Origin: Xanthocytophaga agilis | GTDB lineage: Bacteria > Bacteroidota > Bacteroidia > Cytophagales > 172606-1 | Assembly (NCBI RefSeq): GCF_030068605.1 | Contig: NZ_JASJOU010000008.1 | Location: forward strand, 124,001-188,000 | Reading direction: 5' to 3' | Length of the DNA: 64,000 nt | Shown: in pieces, positions 35,359-44,582 of the stretch | Layout: every line of letters begins with the position of its first letter | How positions within the stretch are numbered: the stretch's first letter is position 1 | Notes under the pieces: model-generated | Seen by the model: only the letters and a program-made list of their open reading frames with translations | Databases searched by the model: none | Told to the model about the DNA's origin: nothing | Made by a program: the position numbers and the translations under genes

Positions 35359-36153
35359 TTAATCAAATATGACATAAAAAGACCCATCACTATAGTCAAA
35401 AATATTTGGATTACTGTTAGACGTTATCTTAATTTTATACTCAATACCTTGAGGTAGATCAAAATAATAAGTGTAACTTCCTGTATTTGGAGCAGAATTA
35501 GTAGCTACTCTATCAAATATAAATAAATCGCTTTGAGAATCTTTTTTGAATACTTCTATTTTAACGCTGCTTGCATTTACTAGTGAAGCATTCCATGAAA
35601 TTGGAACAGCAACTGGACTTGATCCTGAAGCAATATAATCTCCACCATTTGGGGATATAATCCAATTGCAATAGGTATAAGTTGGGTTTACAATTGAAAA
35701 TGCATTAGAATCTGAGTAAATAAGGGCGGCATTGTATTTTGTAACCCTTATTTTATAATCGTTATAGCCACAAAGTGAAGTTGGTATAGTCCAGTTATAA
35801 CCATATTCAATATATCCATTTGTATTCGAAACTTGATTATAACTGCTCACATGTAAAGCAATATTCATAATTTTGGTATTTCCACGATATAAATATATAT
35901 CTAAATACTCTGGTACTGTACTACAAAGGGAGAAAAGCCAAGTGATTTTTAGGCTATTCCCTGCATTTACAACAGATCCATGAAGGGGAGATGCTATTCC
36001 AATTGGAAATGAATTTTCTCCATTACAGTCAATTTTGGCGGCAGAGGAGTTGTTTTTATTATTCGGAATTAAATTTTCGTTCTGCTGACAACTGACTATT
36101 AAAATTCCGAAACAAATTATTAATAAACGCACTAGCAAAGTAAAGTTTTTCAT
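35359..36153 (-). CDS. Lipoprotein with Ig-like (Kre9/KNH-like) domains
   Basis: 264 residues. A signal peptide ends in a lipobox (ILIVSC, Cys22), then a polar linker rich in Asn. Two beta-sandwich-like halves follow: ~50-155 with PLHGSVVNAGNSLKITW, and ~160-264 with SPNGGDYIASGSSPVAVPISW and a closing IEYKIKITS. The pattern of P-x-G-x-x-x-G--V-I-W is that of extracellular Ser-Thr-rich Kre9/KNH-type domains. Probably a surface protein; no partner gene is adjacent. Confidence 0.7.
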   Translation of the reverse strand: MKNFTLLVRLLIICFGILIVSCQQNENLIPNNKNNSSAAKIDCNGENSFPIGIASPLHGSVVNAGNSLKITWLFSLCSTVPEYLDIYLYRGNTKIMNIALHVSSYNQVSNTNGYIEYGYNWTIPTSLCGYNDYKIRVTKYNAALIYSDSNAFSIVNPTYTYCNWIISPNGGDYIASGSSPVAVPISWNASLVNASSVKIEVFKKDSQSDLFIFDRVATNSAPNTGSYTYYFDLPQGIEYKIKITSNSNPNIFDYSDGSFYVIFD

Positions 36154-36381
36154 ACAGGATTAAAATATATAATTGAGTACTAAAAGGAAATTAAATAGAT
36201 CTAATGGAAAAATGAAATAGCTAAAACAAATACTTCTAGTGTGCAATGTATTTTATAAATATTAACTATAAGGAGAAATGAAACAAGTAAATTAGGTAAA
36301 TGCAACTAACGGTTATTTTCTTGTTTAAACTTCACTCTAAATATATCGTTTGTGCAAAAAAAGGTTTTTTTGCTGTAATTA

Positions 36382-36434
36382 ATTCTGTTCAAAAGTTATC
36401 TTTTTGTTAACAAAAGATAACTTTTGAACAGAAT
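36382..36434. repeat. 53-bp near-perfect palindrome
   Basis: Perfect 23-bp arms (ATTCTGTTCAAAAGTTATC and its complement) enclose a 7-base loop. It lies in the 400-base gap 36154-36554 upstream of the lipoprotein gene and beside an IS fragment. It may be a terminator or an IS-derived structure. The remainder of the gap is AT-rich with nothing recognised. Confidence 0.65.
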
Positions 36435-36554
36435 AGAAGAAATTAGATGATTAAATAAAATGGAGTATTTCTTAACACTTTCTACAAAGACTAATAAATA
36501 TGAAATCAGAACTACTTCTAAAAGTATTTTATTATATATTATGGGTTGTGTGAG

Positions 36555-36765
36555 TTAAAAGATAGGCTGTTTAATGTGATTAATCTGGCGCGAAAGTTCA
36601 AGTTGATTAAAGGATTTGACTAAACTTAAGGCAAGAACTTTTGACAAAATACAGGTTTTAAATCCATCAAAGGACTTGACATAGTTTCGTTCAATTAAAA
36701 ACTGGTCTTTCAGTTGAGCATACGCTGGTTCTACCTTCATGTGTAGTTTGGTAATTAACTGGCTA
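36555..36765 (-). mobile_element. IS982-family transposase C-terminal fragment
   Basis: About 70 codons match the C-terminus of IS982-type transposases: VEPAYAQLKDQFLIERNYVK, then SFDGFKTCILSKVLALSLV, and INHIKQPIF at the end. Everything before the VEP segment is missing. Directly to the right starts the truncated cytochrome c peroxidase, so the junction near 36765-36770 is the insertion or deletion scar. Confidence 0.75.
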
Positions 36766-36770
36766 GCTAT

Positions 36771-37304
36771 ACCCGCTCTCTTACACGATTCAACTCCCGG
36801 TTTGACAGATATATGCGTGGCGAAAAACACCTGCTGACATCAGAGGAAAAGAATGGATTCAATCTCTTTACTGGAAAAGCCAAATGTGGTACCTGTCACT
36901 TTATCCCACTGTTTAATGGCACAGTGCCTCCTTCTTTCCATAAAACAGAAAGTGAAGTATTGGGTGTACCTGCATCAGTGAATAGTTACGAAATTGATCC
37001 TGACCTGGGTAAATATATAACTACTCACTCAGATACGCATAAAAACGCATTTAAGACTACCACTATCCGTAATATAGAGTATACAGCTCCCTATATGCAT
37101 AATGGGGTTTATAAAACGTTGGAAGAGGTTATAGACTTTTATAACAAAGGAGGTGGAGCTGGTATAGGCATTAATGTACCCAACCAGACGCTTTCACCGG
37201 ATCAGCTTTCTCTTACAGAAAAGGAAAAGAAAGAGCTAATCGCTTTTATGATGACCCTGAGTGATGTGCCTCAGTCCATCAATACCATTGTCAGAAATGA
37301 ATGA
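36771..37304 (+). pseudogene. 5'-truncated di-haem cytochrome c peroxidase
   Basis: About 177 codons of the C-terminal half remain. The family reading is continuous from about 36771 (TRSLTRFNSRFDRYMRGEK), before any Met. It contains one haem site, KCGTCHFIPLFNG (CxxCH), and the C-terminal KTTTIRNIEYTAPYMHNGVY and EVIDFYNKGGG of MauG/CcpA proteins. The signal peptide and first haem domain are lost to the IS982 fragment. A full protein would be a periplasmic peroxidase of ~330-350 residues or longer. An ATG at 36813 could start a short product, but it would be unexported. Confidence 0.85.
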
Positions 37305-37340
37305 ATAAAGTGTAACATTTTATATAGATTTTACCTTCTC

Positions 37341-37367
37341 AATGCCTGGGTATATCACTCAGGCATT
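37341..37367 (+). terminator. Terminator hairpin
   Basis: An 8-bp inverted repeat (AATGCCTG and complement) followed by a T-rich ATATTTT, 37 bases after the peroxidase remnant. Confidence 0.55.
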
Positions 37368-37488
37368 CATATTTTAAAGTGCTCATAACATTTATGTACA
37401 AAAAGAGTTGTATATAGCAAAATAACGACCTATACATTTTTATTTTTTTCATTGAACTAGAAGTCATCCTCTCCAAAATATAGTAGCT

Positions 37489-38406
37489 ATGTCCGCAAAA
37501 GTTCTTATTACAGGTGGTACAGGTCTTGTAGGCAAAAGACTTACTGAACTCTTACAACAAAAAGGCTATCAGGTTTCTATTGTGAGCCGGAAAAAAGAAA
37601 ACATTCCTAATCTCACTGTCTATCAATGGGACGTACGAAAACAATACATAGAACCTGGTGCGGTAGAGAGTGCAGACTATATCATCCATCTGGCGGGTGC
37701 AGGTGTAGCGGATGAGCGGTGGACAGACGAGAGAAAGAAAGAAATCATAGAAAGCCGGACAGAATCAGCCCGATTGATACATGATACGTTACAGAAAACA
37801 GGACACAAACCCAAAGCTTTTGTATCGGCCTCTGGTATTAGCATTTATGGCGATGATCGTGGAGATGAGCTGCTGACAGAGACTTCTTCGTATGCCTCTA
37901 CGTTTCTGGCCGAAGTGTCAAAAGTATGGGAAGCCTCTGCACAAACCATTGCAGATCTGGGTATCCGTACAGTCATGCTGCGTATTGGTATTGTGCTCAG
38001 TGATAAAGGGGGAGCCCTAGTCAAGATGACAGCGCCTGTAAAGTTTGGCGTAGGGGCGGCATTGGGGTCAGGCAAACAATGGACTTCCTGGATACATATC
38101 GACGATTTATGCAGGATGATTATTCATGCGATGGAGAATGAGCAACTACACGGTGCATACAACGCTGTAGGCCCTCATCCGGATACCAATAAAGAATTAA
38201 TTCGTGTAGCAGCACACACTCTGAAACGCCCTCTATTTTTGCCAAACGTTCCAGCCTTTGCCTTAAAGCTTCTTGTGGGTCAGCTGGCAGATACGGTTTT
38301 GGGAAGTTTAAAAATCTCTAATCAGAAAATTGCGCAAACCGGTTTTACCTATCAATTTCCGGATTTGTCTACCGCCCTAAAAGACCTATTTCATACTTCT
38401 GACTGA
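37489..38406 (+). CDS. TIGR01777-family NAD(P)-dependent epimerase
   Basis: 305 residues. The Rossmann start VLITGGTGLVGKRLTELL is the NAD(P)-binding motif, and the family's C-terminal DUF1731 part (LPNVPAFALKLLVGQLADTV) closes the protein. It belongs to the extended SDR group that includes E. coli YfcH and human SDR39U1; the physiological substrate is not known. The segment ADERWTDERKKEIIESR is typical of the family. It is a single-gene unit. Confidence 0.9.
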   Translation: MSAKVLITGGTGLVGKRLTELLQQKGYQVSIVSRKKENIPNLTVYQWDVRKQYIEPGAVESADYIIHLAGAGVADERWTDERKKEIIESRTESARLIHDTLQKTGHKPKAFVSASGISIYGDDRGDELLTETSSYASTFLAEVSKVWEASAQTIADLGIRTVMLRIGIVLSDKGGALVKMTAPVKFGVGAALGSGKQWTSWIHIDDLCRMIIHAMENEQLHGAYNAVGPHPDTNKELIRVAAHTLKRPLFLPNVPAFALKLLVGQLADTVLGSLKISNQKIAQTGFTYQFPDLSTALKDLFHTSD

Positions 38407-38459
38407 GATTCAGCCCTTTTATCTGGTAGACTCTTTCTATTCCGCTTTTTTGCGTTATT

Positions 38460-38492
38460 TTTGCTCACCATAGGCAAAATCGCATAGTTTTG
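38460..38492 (+). promoter_or_regulatory. Promoter of the beta-CASP gene (TTTG-N21-TAnnTTTG)
   Basis: TTTG at 38460-38463 and TAGTTTTG at 38485-38492 are separated by 21 bases, as expected for the main sigma factor of Bacteroidota. The start codon follows 55 bases downstream. Confidence 0.6.
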
Positions 38493-38547
38493 AACTTTTG
38501 CGGGTAAGATTGGGGTTTTACTATTCAAAAATTTACATTAGCTATAG

Positions 38548-39987
38548 ATGAAATTAACGTTTTGGGGCGCGGCTCGTCAAGTTACGGGCAGTATGTTTTT
38601 ACTGGAGTTAGAAGATGGCTATACAATTCTGATTGATTGTGGTACCGACTTAGATAAACAAAAAGTAGAAAGAGATAAATTATTGGGACACTATAGTTTG
38701 TTTCCATTTGAGCCATCTCAGATTAATCTGGTTTTACTTACACACGCACATATTGACCATTCCGGCAACTTGCCTAATCTGATCCGGGAAGGCTACGAAG
38801 GACAGATTCTTTGTACAACAGCCACTCTGCCACTGGCAGATTTGTTATTGCGGGATGCAGCCGCACTGAATGCCAAACGAGTAAAAGAACTGCAAAGTGA
38901 ACCAGCCGGCAAAAAGAAAAAAACTTCCAAAAAGAAGTTTAGACCCAATCCACTGGAACTGTATCTTGAGAAACAGGTACACGAAACAACAGACCGATTT
39001 GTAACCATCGGCTTTAATCAAAAATTTAAAGTCAGCAAAACCATCAGTGTCACATTCATTCCAACCGGACATTTACTCGGAGCGGCAAACATAGTACTGG
39101 ATATTGAAGAGAACGGAGTGAAGAAGAGCATTGGCTTTTCGGGTGATGTAGGTCGCAAAAATTATCCCCTTCTGCCAGATCCACAACGTATGCCTCAGGT
39201 AGACTACCTGGTTTGTGAATCTACGTATGGTGGCCGCAGACACGCAGATAAAGATGCTCCCGAAGAGGCCCTCGCAAAGATTATTAAGGAAACCTGTATT
39301 GACCAACCTGGACGTCTTATCATCCCAGCATTCAGTGTAGGACGTACACAAGCTTTATTGTTTGTATTAAACAAACTCTATACAGAAGAAGGGCTCCCTC
39401 CTATCAAGGTTTTCTCAGACAGTCCGCTGGCACTGGCAAGTACACGTGTATATGAAAAGAATATTGGCTTGCTCAACAAGGAAGCGAAGGAGTTTTATGA
39501 GGAACACGAGGAATTGTTTGACTTTGACAACCTGACCTATGTGCAGGATATGAAACAAAGTAAAGCCATTGCTAACTACAATGAACCCTGCATTATCATT
39601 TCCTCATCCGGAATGATTTCAGGAGGCCGGGTTGAGCACCACGTAATGACAAACCTCCCTAACCCGTATGCTACTATTCTGCTGGTAGGCTTTGCTGCAG
39701 AAGGAACGCTGGGCAATAAACTGCTAAAAGGAATGAGAAGCTTGTCTATCTCCAAAGACAAAGAAATTCCGATTATGGCTACGATCAAAAGTATAGACGT
39801 ATTCAGCGGCCACGGCGACCTGGATGATCTTACAGACTTTGTAGAATACCAATCCAACGACAAGCTGAAAACGATCTTCCTGGTACACGGCGAACTTGAA
39901 AGTATGGAATCCTTTAAGTCGCATCTGCACTATCGGGGATACACAGACATCCAAATTCCTAAATGGGGCGATGAGTTTGAATTATAA
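38548..39987 (+). CDS. Beta-CASP metallo-beta-lactamase RNase-like protein
   Basis: 479 residues. The metallo-beta-lactamase core has the zinc motif THAHIDHSG (His66, His68, Asp70, His71), a later GHLLGAAN and GFSGDVGR. The beta-CASP part has SVGRTQALLFVLNKL, SDSPLALASTRVY, SSSGMISGGRVEHH, and the final SGHGDLDDL. It belongs to the Ysh1/CPSF-73-like exoribonuclease group; an RNA-processing role is likely, in the cytosol. A lysine-rich insert (KKKKTSKKKF) near residue 130 is unusual. It is closed by a strong terminator. Confidence 0.9.
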   Translation: MKLTFWGAARQVTGSMFLLELEDGYTILIDCGTDLDKQKVERDKLLGHYSLFPFEPSQINLVLLTHAHIDHSGNLPNLIREGYEGQILCTTATLPLADLLLRDAAALNAKRVKELQSEPAGKKKKTSKKKFRPNPLELYLEKQVHETTDRFVTIGFNQKFKVSKTISVTFIPTGHLLGAANIVLDIEENGVKKSIGFSGDVGRKNYPLLPDPQRMPQVDYLVCESTYGGRRHADKDAPEEALAKIIKETCIDQPGRLIIPAFSVGRTQALLFVLNKLYTEEGLPPIKVFSDSPLALASTRVYEKNIGLLNKEAKEFYEEHEELFDFDNLTYVQDMKQSKAIANYNEPCIIISSSGMISGGRVEHHVMTNLPNPYATILLVGFAAEGTLGNKLLKGMRSLSISKDKEIPIMATIKSIDVFSGHGDLDDLTDFVEYQSNDKLKTIFLVHGELESMESFKSHLHYRGYTDIQIPKWGDEFEL

Positions 39988-40029
39988 CAAAACAGGCACA
40001 ATCTACATTGTGCCTGTTTTGTTATAATT
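39981..40029. terminator. Terminator overlapping the stop codon
   Basis: A ~20-bp perfect inverted repeat (ATTATAACAAAACAGGCACA and complement) with an 8-base loop. The stop codon of the beta-CASP gene lies in the left arm. Confidence 0.75.
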
Positions 40030-40156
40030 ATCCTTAAACTGCCTTTTATTTTTTTGGGTAGAATAGTGCAAGATTTTTATAAGGGAGTGTTCCACTCCTA
40101 TTATCCTACAGAAAGGAATACATCCTATCTCCTTTTGGACGGTTCTCTTCCTTTTT

Positions 40157-40266
40157 GTCCTTCTGAAAGAATCTTGTGACAAGACCGGCGACCTTTCCAA
40201 CTGGAGTATATTTTCTCTCAGAAACCAAGCATGGCTCTATTTGTCAAAAGTTTCTTTCAGAAGGAC
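40157..40266. repeat. Dispersed palindromic repeat, copy 2
   Basis: The same bounding arms as the 5.2-kb copy: GTCCTTCTGAAAG at 40157-40169 and CTTTCAGAAGGAC at 40254-40266 (here perfect). The first 26 bases equal those at 5217-5242. The 651-base gap 40030-40680 is mostly this element and the one after it. Confidence 0.7.
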
Positions 40267-40354
40267 AAAAAGAGAGTGACTGTTTCTCTCAGAAGAACAG
40301 GAAGAAGGAATAATTCAAGAATAGAAAACAATCCTTTCAGAAAATAAATAAGCC

Positions 40355-40505
40355 ACAAAGAGAGTTGTGCTAACTTTAATCGTGGAAGGAAGTGTAGGTG
40401 CGTAGGGCTTCTTTTTCCCGCGAGGTTGGTCTTTGGCCTGCGGGCGGAAGGATCGGGAAAAAGTGTCCTTTTTGGCCTACTTTTTTGGACAAGCAAAAAA
40501 GTAGG
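40355..40505. repeat. Inverted relative of the 450-bp repeat family, copy C
   Basis: Read on the minus strand, it follows the left half of copy A (15211-15362): the CTTTTTTGCTTGTCC arm, AAAAGGACAC, a CCTCGCGGGAAAA segment, CGCACCTAC, and CACGATTAAAGT. It lacks the right half. A short 30-bp perfect palindrome marks its end at 40476-40505. Confidence 0.75.
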
Positions 40506-40680
40506 AGGTCAGTGGAAGAAAGATGAAAAGAAATCTGAGAAATCTCAGGAAGAGAGAATATTAAAATGTAGTAAGCACTAATCCAAAAGCTAAAGAACAG
40601 AGCAATCTTACTAAAAGAAGAGAGCCTATACTCTCGAAAGAATACAGGCTCTATCTTTTGATGATATAACTCAATGTTTA

Positions 40681-41688
40681 CTATTGCCTGCCAAAGCTCC
40701 CATGCATAGCCAGCTTATTCGCGCCTTTTAAATTCTGAAGCATTTGCTGGTAAGCAGGTTTCTGCATTTCCTTTCCTAATAGCTTATATTCTGTGAGATA
40801 ATTTCCTGCGCCAAAACGATTCAGATAAATCCACTCATCTTCTTCCACTACTTTTACCCCTTTTGCACGCAAATCTGTAAAAATTTTCTCCTTCGTTTTC
40901 TCATACTTCTTTACCAACTGGGTAAATAATTCATTGACCTTCAAAAATGTTTCTACCAGTTCGTGGTTTTGCATTAGTGCTTTGTAATCCTGCGGGTAAT
41001 ACTTTTGGGCATAAACCAGATACGACAAACAGAAAAATTTAAACTCCTGATGTGCATTGATAGCACTACACACATTTGAGAAATAGTCGTACCAATCTTC
41101 TGCATTGCCTGGTGTATTTTCTTCATACCAGCAATTCATATTTACATCCGTAAGTGTGCCATGATAGTAAGCAACCCACTCGTCCATTAACCCATAGATT
41201 CCCAACGTATTGGATGCGAGTGCTATGGATTCTTTGGGATTATAGATATAGGTATCAAAACGGAACGTACGTAAGTTTTTCGGAATGTTTCTTCCCATTT
41301 TTTCTGTTGGAAAGACATCTGTAAATTTCACTAAATGGTATTCATCACTTCCCAGATAATAACACATATAGTTTTGTGCATCCTTTGGCTTCAGCTTTCC
41401 TGCTAATAAAGAGGCATATCCGTGATTCATTTCGTGCACAATCGTCCCTAATGAGTTTCTGACATCAAATTCCGTATTGCCTTCTACATATTGATCATAG
41501 GGATGATGAAATGCCAGCGAGTCTACCTGTCGGAGTATTTTCCATCCTTCCGGATTGTATTTTTTAAGTAGTTCTACTGCATACGTTCTCTTTTCTTTCG
41601 GCTGGAGAGTGCGTTGAGCATAAGAGACATGGCAAAAAGCCGATAACACGATGGCTGTCAGCCATTTACAGTAACATAATTTGTGCAT
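40681..41688 (-). CDS. Secreted protein with an HExxH zinc-protease-like motif
   Basis: 335 residues. A signal peptide ends VSYAQ (residue 25). The motif VHEMNHGY (His85, Glu86, His89) is the HExxH of zinc metallopeptidases. A likely third ligand may be within DEWVAYYHG further on, where a Glu and a His are well placed. The rest is helical. No characterised family was recognised, so proteolytic activity is inferred from the motif alone. A TAnnTTTG-like box lies about 200 bases upstream. Confidence 0.65.
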   Translation of the reverse strand: MHKLCYCKWLTAIVLSAFCHVSYAQRTLQPKEKRTYAVELLKKYNPEGWKILRQVDSLAFHHPYDQYVEGNTEFDVRNSLGTIVHEMNHGYASLLAGKLKPKDAQNYMCYYLGSDEYHLVKFTDVFPTEKMGRNIPKNLRTFRFDTYIYNPKESIALASNTLGIYGLMDEWVAYYHGTLTDVNMNCWYEENTPGNAEDWYDYFSNVCSAINAHQEFKFFCLSYLVYAQKYYPQDYKALMQNHELVETFLKVNELFTQLVKKYEKTKEKIFTDLRAKGVKVVEEDEWIYLNRFGAGNYLTEYKLLGKEMQKPAYQQMLQNLKGANKLAMHGSFGRQ

Positions 41689-42019
41689 ATCAGGAAGGAT
41701 TTATTGCGTAACCCTTTGGCAGGTTACTTAATGAAAAGATATACTACAGAGAGGAGAAACTCAAATCAAGCATCCTTACTAAAAATATAAACATGTAAGT
41801 TTCTGATTTTATTGTATAGAAAGTAGTATATCTTTTCATTCCTGAAAGCATTGGCACTCAGAGGTGGTATAAATTCTTTTTAAAGGCTGCAAAGGTAGAT
41901 TTTAGGCTGCACCTTCGCCTATTTTTCGGCCCGTAGCTTTTGCTACGCTCCTCAAAATTGTCTCAGTTCGCTCTAAAATTTACTCTTTTCGCCTCTTTAA
42001 AAATAATCTAAACCACCTC
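41689..42019 (-). promoter_or_regulatory. Intergenic stretch with a candidate -7 element
   Basis: 331 bases. Bases 41890-41897 read TACCTTTG on the minus strand, fitting the TAnnTTTG -7 element, about 200 bases before the metalloprotease-like gene. No -33 TTG fits. The rest is repeat-like, CTACG-rich around 41930-41960, with nothing else recognised. Confidence 0.3.
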
Positions 42020-43171
42020 TCAAGCTTTTTTAGGAGGATTCTGGAAAGTTTTCCGCATAATGGCCACAACTCTGTCCAGATCTTCAGCAGTAAGACTCGA
42101 TCCAGATGGAAGGCACAGTCCGCGATTAAACAAATCCGCGGCTACGTGGTTGGAACCATAATACGGATGCATCTCAAATACAGGCTGTAAATGCATCGGC
42201 TTCCAGAGTGGTCTTGATTCAATATTCTCAGCTTCCAGTGCCAGACGAATGTCTTCTCGGGTTACTCCTCCGGATAGTTCCTCATCAATGACAATACAGG
42301 TAAGCCAGCGATTACCCATACTACTTTCCAGTTCAGGAGAAAAGGATATAGCAGGAATATCTTTTAGGGCTTCTTTATAAAAATCAAATACTTTACGACG
42401 AGCCTCCACCCGTTGGGTAATCACTTCCATCTGCCCACGTCCAATACCGGCCACAATGTTGCTCATACGATAATTATAGCCAATCTGAGAATGCTGATAG
42501 TGAGGAGCCTGGTCTCGGGCTTGTGTAGCCAGAAAACGAGCCTTCTCTACCAAAGCAGGTTCGTCTGATAATAAGGCTCCACCTCCGGATGTAGTAATGA
42601 TCTTATTGCCATTGAAAGATAAAATACCAAATTTACCAAACGTTCCCAAGGCTCTGCCGCGATAGGTAGCCCCCAAGGCTTCTGCGGCATCCTCAATGAC
42701 TGGTATTCCAAACTCATCGGCCAGATCCATTAATTCCAACATAGAAGCAGACTGCCCATACAAATGAACAATAATCAAGGCTTTGGGTTTCTTGCCCAAA
42801 CGAATCCGGTCTTTAATAGCCTGTCGGGTATGATCGGGACAGATATTCCAGGTACGGTAATTACTATCTACAAAAATAGGGGTTGCCTTCTGATATACAA
42901 TCGGATTGGTTGTTGCAGAGAATGTAAAGGTTGGACACAATACTTCGTCTCCCTCTCCTATTCCTAATAATATCAGAGCCAGATGAATGGCTGCTGTTCC
43001 CGAACTCAAGGCAGCAGCTTTTTTGGCTCCGGTAAACTCACATAAATCTTTTTCAAAATTATCAACATTCGGCCCAAGAGGAGCAATCCAGTTCTGGTCA
43101 AATGCGTCTGCAATATATTTCTGTTCGTTTCCACCCATATGAGGCGGAGAAAGATAAATGCGTTTGTTCAT
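42020..43171 (-). CDS. pglE: DegT/DnrJ/EryC1-type sugar aminotransferase (PglE-like)
   Basis: 383 residues. PLP-dependent aminotransferase with the catalytic Lys in SFNGNKIITTSGGG (Lys190), the SSGTAAIHLAL phosphate-binding start, and VIEDAAEALGA (Asp161). With the PglD- and PglC-like neighbours it fits 4-aminotransferase steps on UDP-4-keto-6-deoxy-GlcNAc, as in diacetylbacillosamine synthesis. The substrate is inferred from the gene cluster. It is the last gene of the pglC-pglD-pglE order on the minus strand. No 4,6-dehydratase (PglF) gene lies in the window. Confidence 0.82.
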   Translation of the reverse strand: MNKRIYLSPPHMGGNEQKYIADAFDQNWIAPLGPNVDNFEKDLCEFTGAKKAAALSSGTAAIHLALILLGIGEGDEVLCPTFTFSATTNPIVYQKATPIFVDSNYRTWNICPDHTRQAIKDRIRLGKKPKALIIVHLYGQSASMLELMDLADEFGIPVIEDAAEALGATYRGRALGTFGKFGILSFNGNKIITTSGGGALLSDEPALVEKARFLATQARDQAPHYQHSQIGYNYRMSNIVAGIGRGQMEVITQRVEARRKVFDFYKEALKDIPAISFSPELESSMGNRWLTCIVIDEELSGGVTREDIRLALEAENIESRPLWKPMHLQPVFEMHPYYGSNHVAADLFNRGLCLPSGSSLTAEDLDRVVAIMRKTFQNPPKKA

Positions 43172-43258
43172 GGTTTAATTGGTTAAATGCAATCGTTACT
43201 CCTCACTCTCACAAAATTCGGCCCGCCTTCTGGCAAAAATAATATAATTTTACAATTA

Positions 43259-43879
43259 TCATTCTTTTGCTACTGTATTACCTATCTGACGAATCACACG
43301 TGCTGGCACACCCACAGCTACTGCAAAATCGGGTATATCCTGTGTAACAACGGCTCCGGCACCAATGACACACCACTCTCCAATACGAACACCCGGAATT
43401 ACAGTAGCCGAAGCACCTATGTGTGTTCCTTTCCCTACCTTCACCCCACCACACAACGTTGCATTAGGAGAAATATGTACCAAATCTTCCAGTATACAAT
43501 CATGATCTACACTGGAAGCAGTATTGATGATACAATGCTCTCCAACATAGGTATCTGCCTGTACTACTGCTCTGTGAAAGATTACAGTTCCGTCTCCAAT
43601 ACCTTTCACAAAGCGCGACACTTCAGCAGATGGATGAACAACCGTTCCAAAGCTATGAGTAATCCGTTGACTAAGAGTCTGCCGTATCCGGTTATTCCCT
43701 ATAGCAATAATTACTTTCTCCTTATCCAATATCTGCGGATTATAGGCTCCAAGAAAAGGCATATTCTGAAATGTACGCAGATCCGGATTGTCATCAAACA
43801 CTCCCAACACAGTTATTCCTCGTGCATCCAGACAATCAAAAATTACTTTTGCATGTCCGCTACCTCCATATAAAATCAT
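43259..43879 (-). CDS. pglD: Sugar O/N-acetyltransferase of the NeuD/PglD family
   Basis: 206 residues. An N-terminal Rossmann-like part (MILYGGSGHAKVIFDCLDARG) is followed by a left-handed beta-helix of hexapeptide repeats (AVVQADTYVGEHCIINTASS, GVKVGKGTHIGASATVIPGV) and VTQDIPDFAVAVGVPARVI. The catalytic His of the family is probable in SVDHDCILED. It transfers acetyl from acetyl-CoA to the amino sugar. It ends 9 bases from, and is co-directional with, the pglC-like gene, so one operon. Confidence 0.85.
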   Translation of the reverse strand: MILYGGSGHAKVIFDCLDARGITVLGVFDDNPDLRTFQNMPFLGAYNPQILDKEKVIIAIGNNRIRQTLSQRITHSFGTVVHPSAEVSRFVKGIGDGTVIFHRAVVQADTYVGEHCIINTASSVDHDCILEDLVHISPNATLCGGVKVGKGTHIGASATVIPGVRIGEWCVIGAGAVVTQDIPDFAVAVGVPARVIRQIGNTVAKE

Positions 43880-43888
43880 AGATCTTGC

Positions 43889-44521
43889 TTAATTATTCAA
43901 TTCTTTTTGAGAAGAAGTGTTAGTCCCTCTAAACTTTTCCATAGTAGCACTATTGTCTGCACTAATTCCCTCTCCCTGGATAATCTTCAGAATAGTTAGA
44001 AAGAAAATCTTTATATCCAGGGCAAGGCTTACATGATCGACATAGTATACATCATATTCAAACTTCTTTTCCCAGGATAGCATGTTGCGCCCGTTTACCT
44101 GTGCCCATCCTGTTATACCAGGCCTTACTTCATGACGTCGACGCTGCGTTTCATTATATAAAGGCAGATACTCCATTAACAAAGGTCGTGGCCCTATCAG
44201 ACTGATATCCCCACGCAAAACATTGATTAGCTGTGGTAGTTCATCAATGGAAGTTTTACGCACCAACCGGCCTATTTTCGTCAGACGAATGGCGTCAGGT
44301 AAAAGCTCACCTGAAGCATCCCGCCTGTCATTCATTGTTTTAAACTTGATAATCCGGAACGGCTTGCCATGTAATCCGGGTCGCTGTTGTATAAAGAATA
44401 TTTTTCCCTGGTTAGCAAAAGATAAAAGGATAGCAGCAGTCAGGCTGAAAGGCAATGTCAAAATCAATAAAACAACTGATATTATGCTATCTATCAGTCG
44501 CTTAAAATACATTCGATACAT
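43889..44521 (-). CDS. pglC: Undecaprenyl-phosphate sugar-1-phosphate transferase (PglC-like)
   Basis: 210 residues. One N-terminal re-entrant membrane helix (RLIDSIISVVLLILTLPFSLTAAILL), then the monotopic phosphoglycosyl-transferase core: FRIIKFKTMND, TSIDELPQLINVLRGDISLIGPRP with the catalytic Asp-Glu pair, and PGITGWAQVNGRN. It loads a sugar phosphate onto undecaprenyl phosphate at the inner membrane, starting a glycan. The order pglC-pglD-pglE suggests a diacetylbacillosamine-type first sugar. The start at 44521 may be 3 codons early (MYRMYFKR). Confidence 0.85.
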   Translation of the reverse strand: MYRMYFKRLIDSIISVVLLILTLPFSLTAAILLSFANQGKIFFIQQRPGLHGKPFRIIKFKTMNDRRDASGELLPDAIRLTKIGRLVRKTSIDELPQLINVLRGDISLIGPRPLLMEYLPLYNETQRRRHEVRPGITGWAQVNGRNMLSWEKKFEYDVYYVDHVSLALDIKIFFLTILKIIQGEGISADNSATMEKFRGTNTSSQKELNN

Positions 44522-44582
44522 GAATTGTTTATTTTCTCTTACTGTACTGGTCTACAAATCTTACGATACTAAAAAATCAAAA

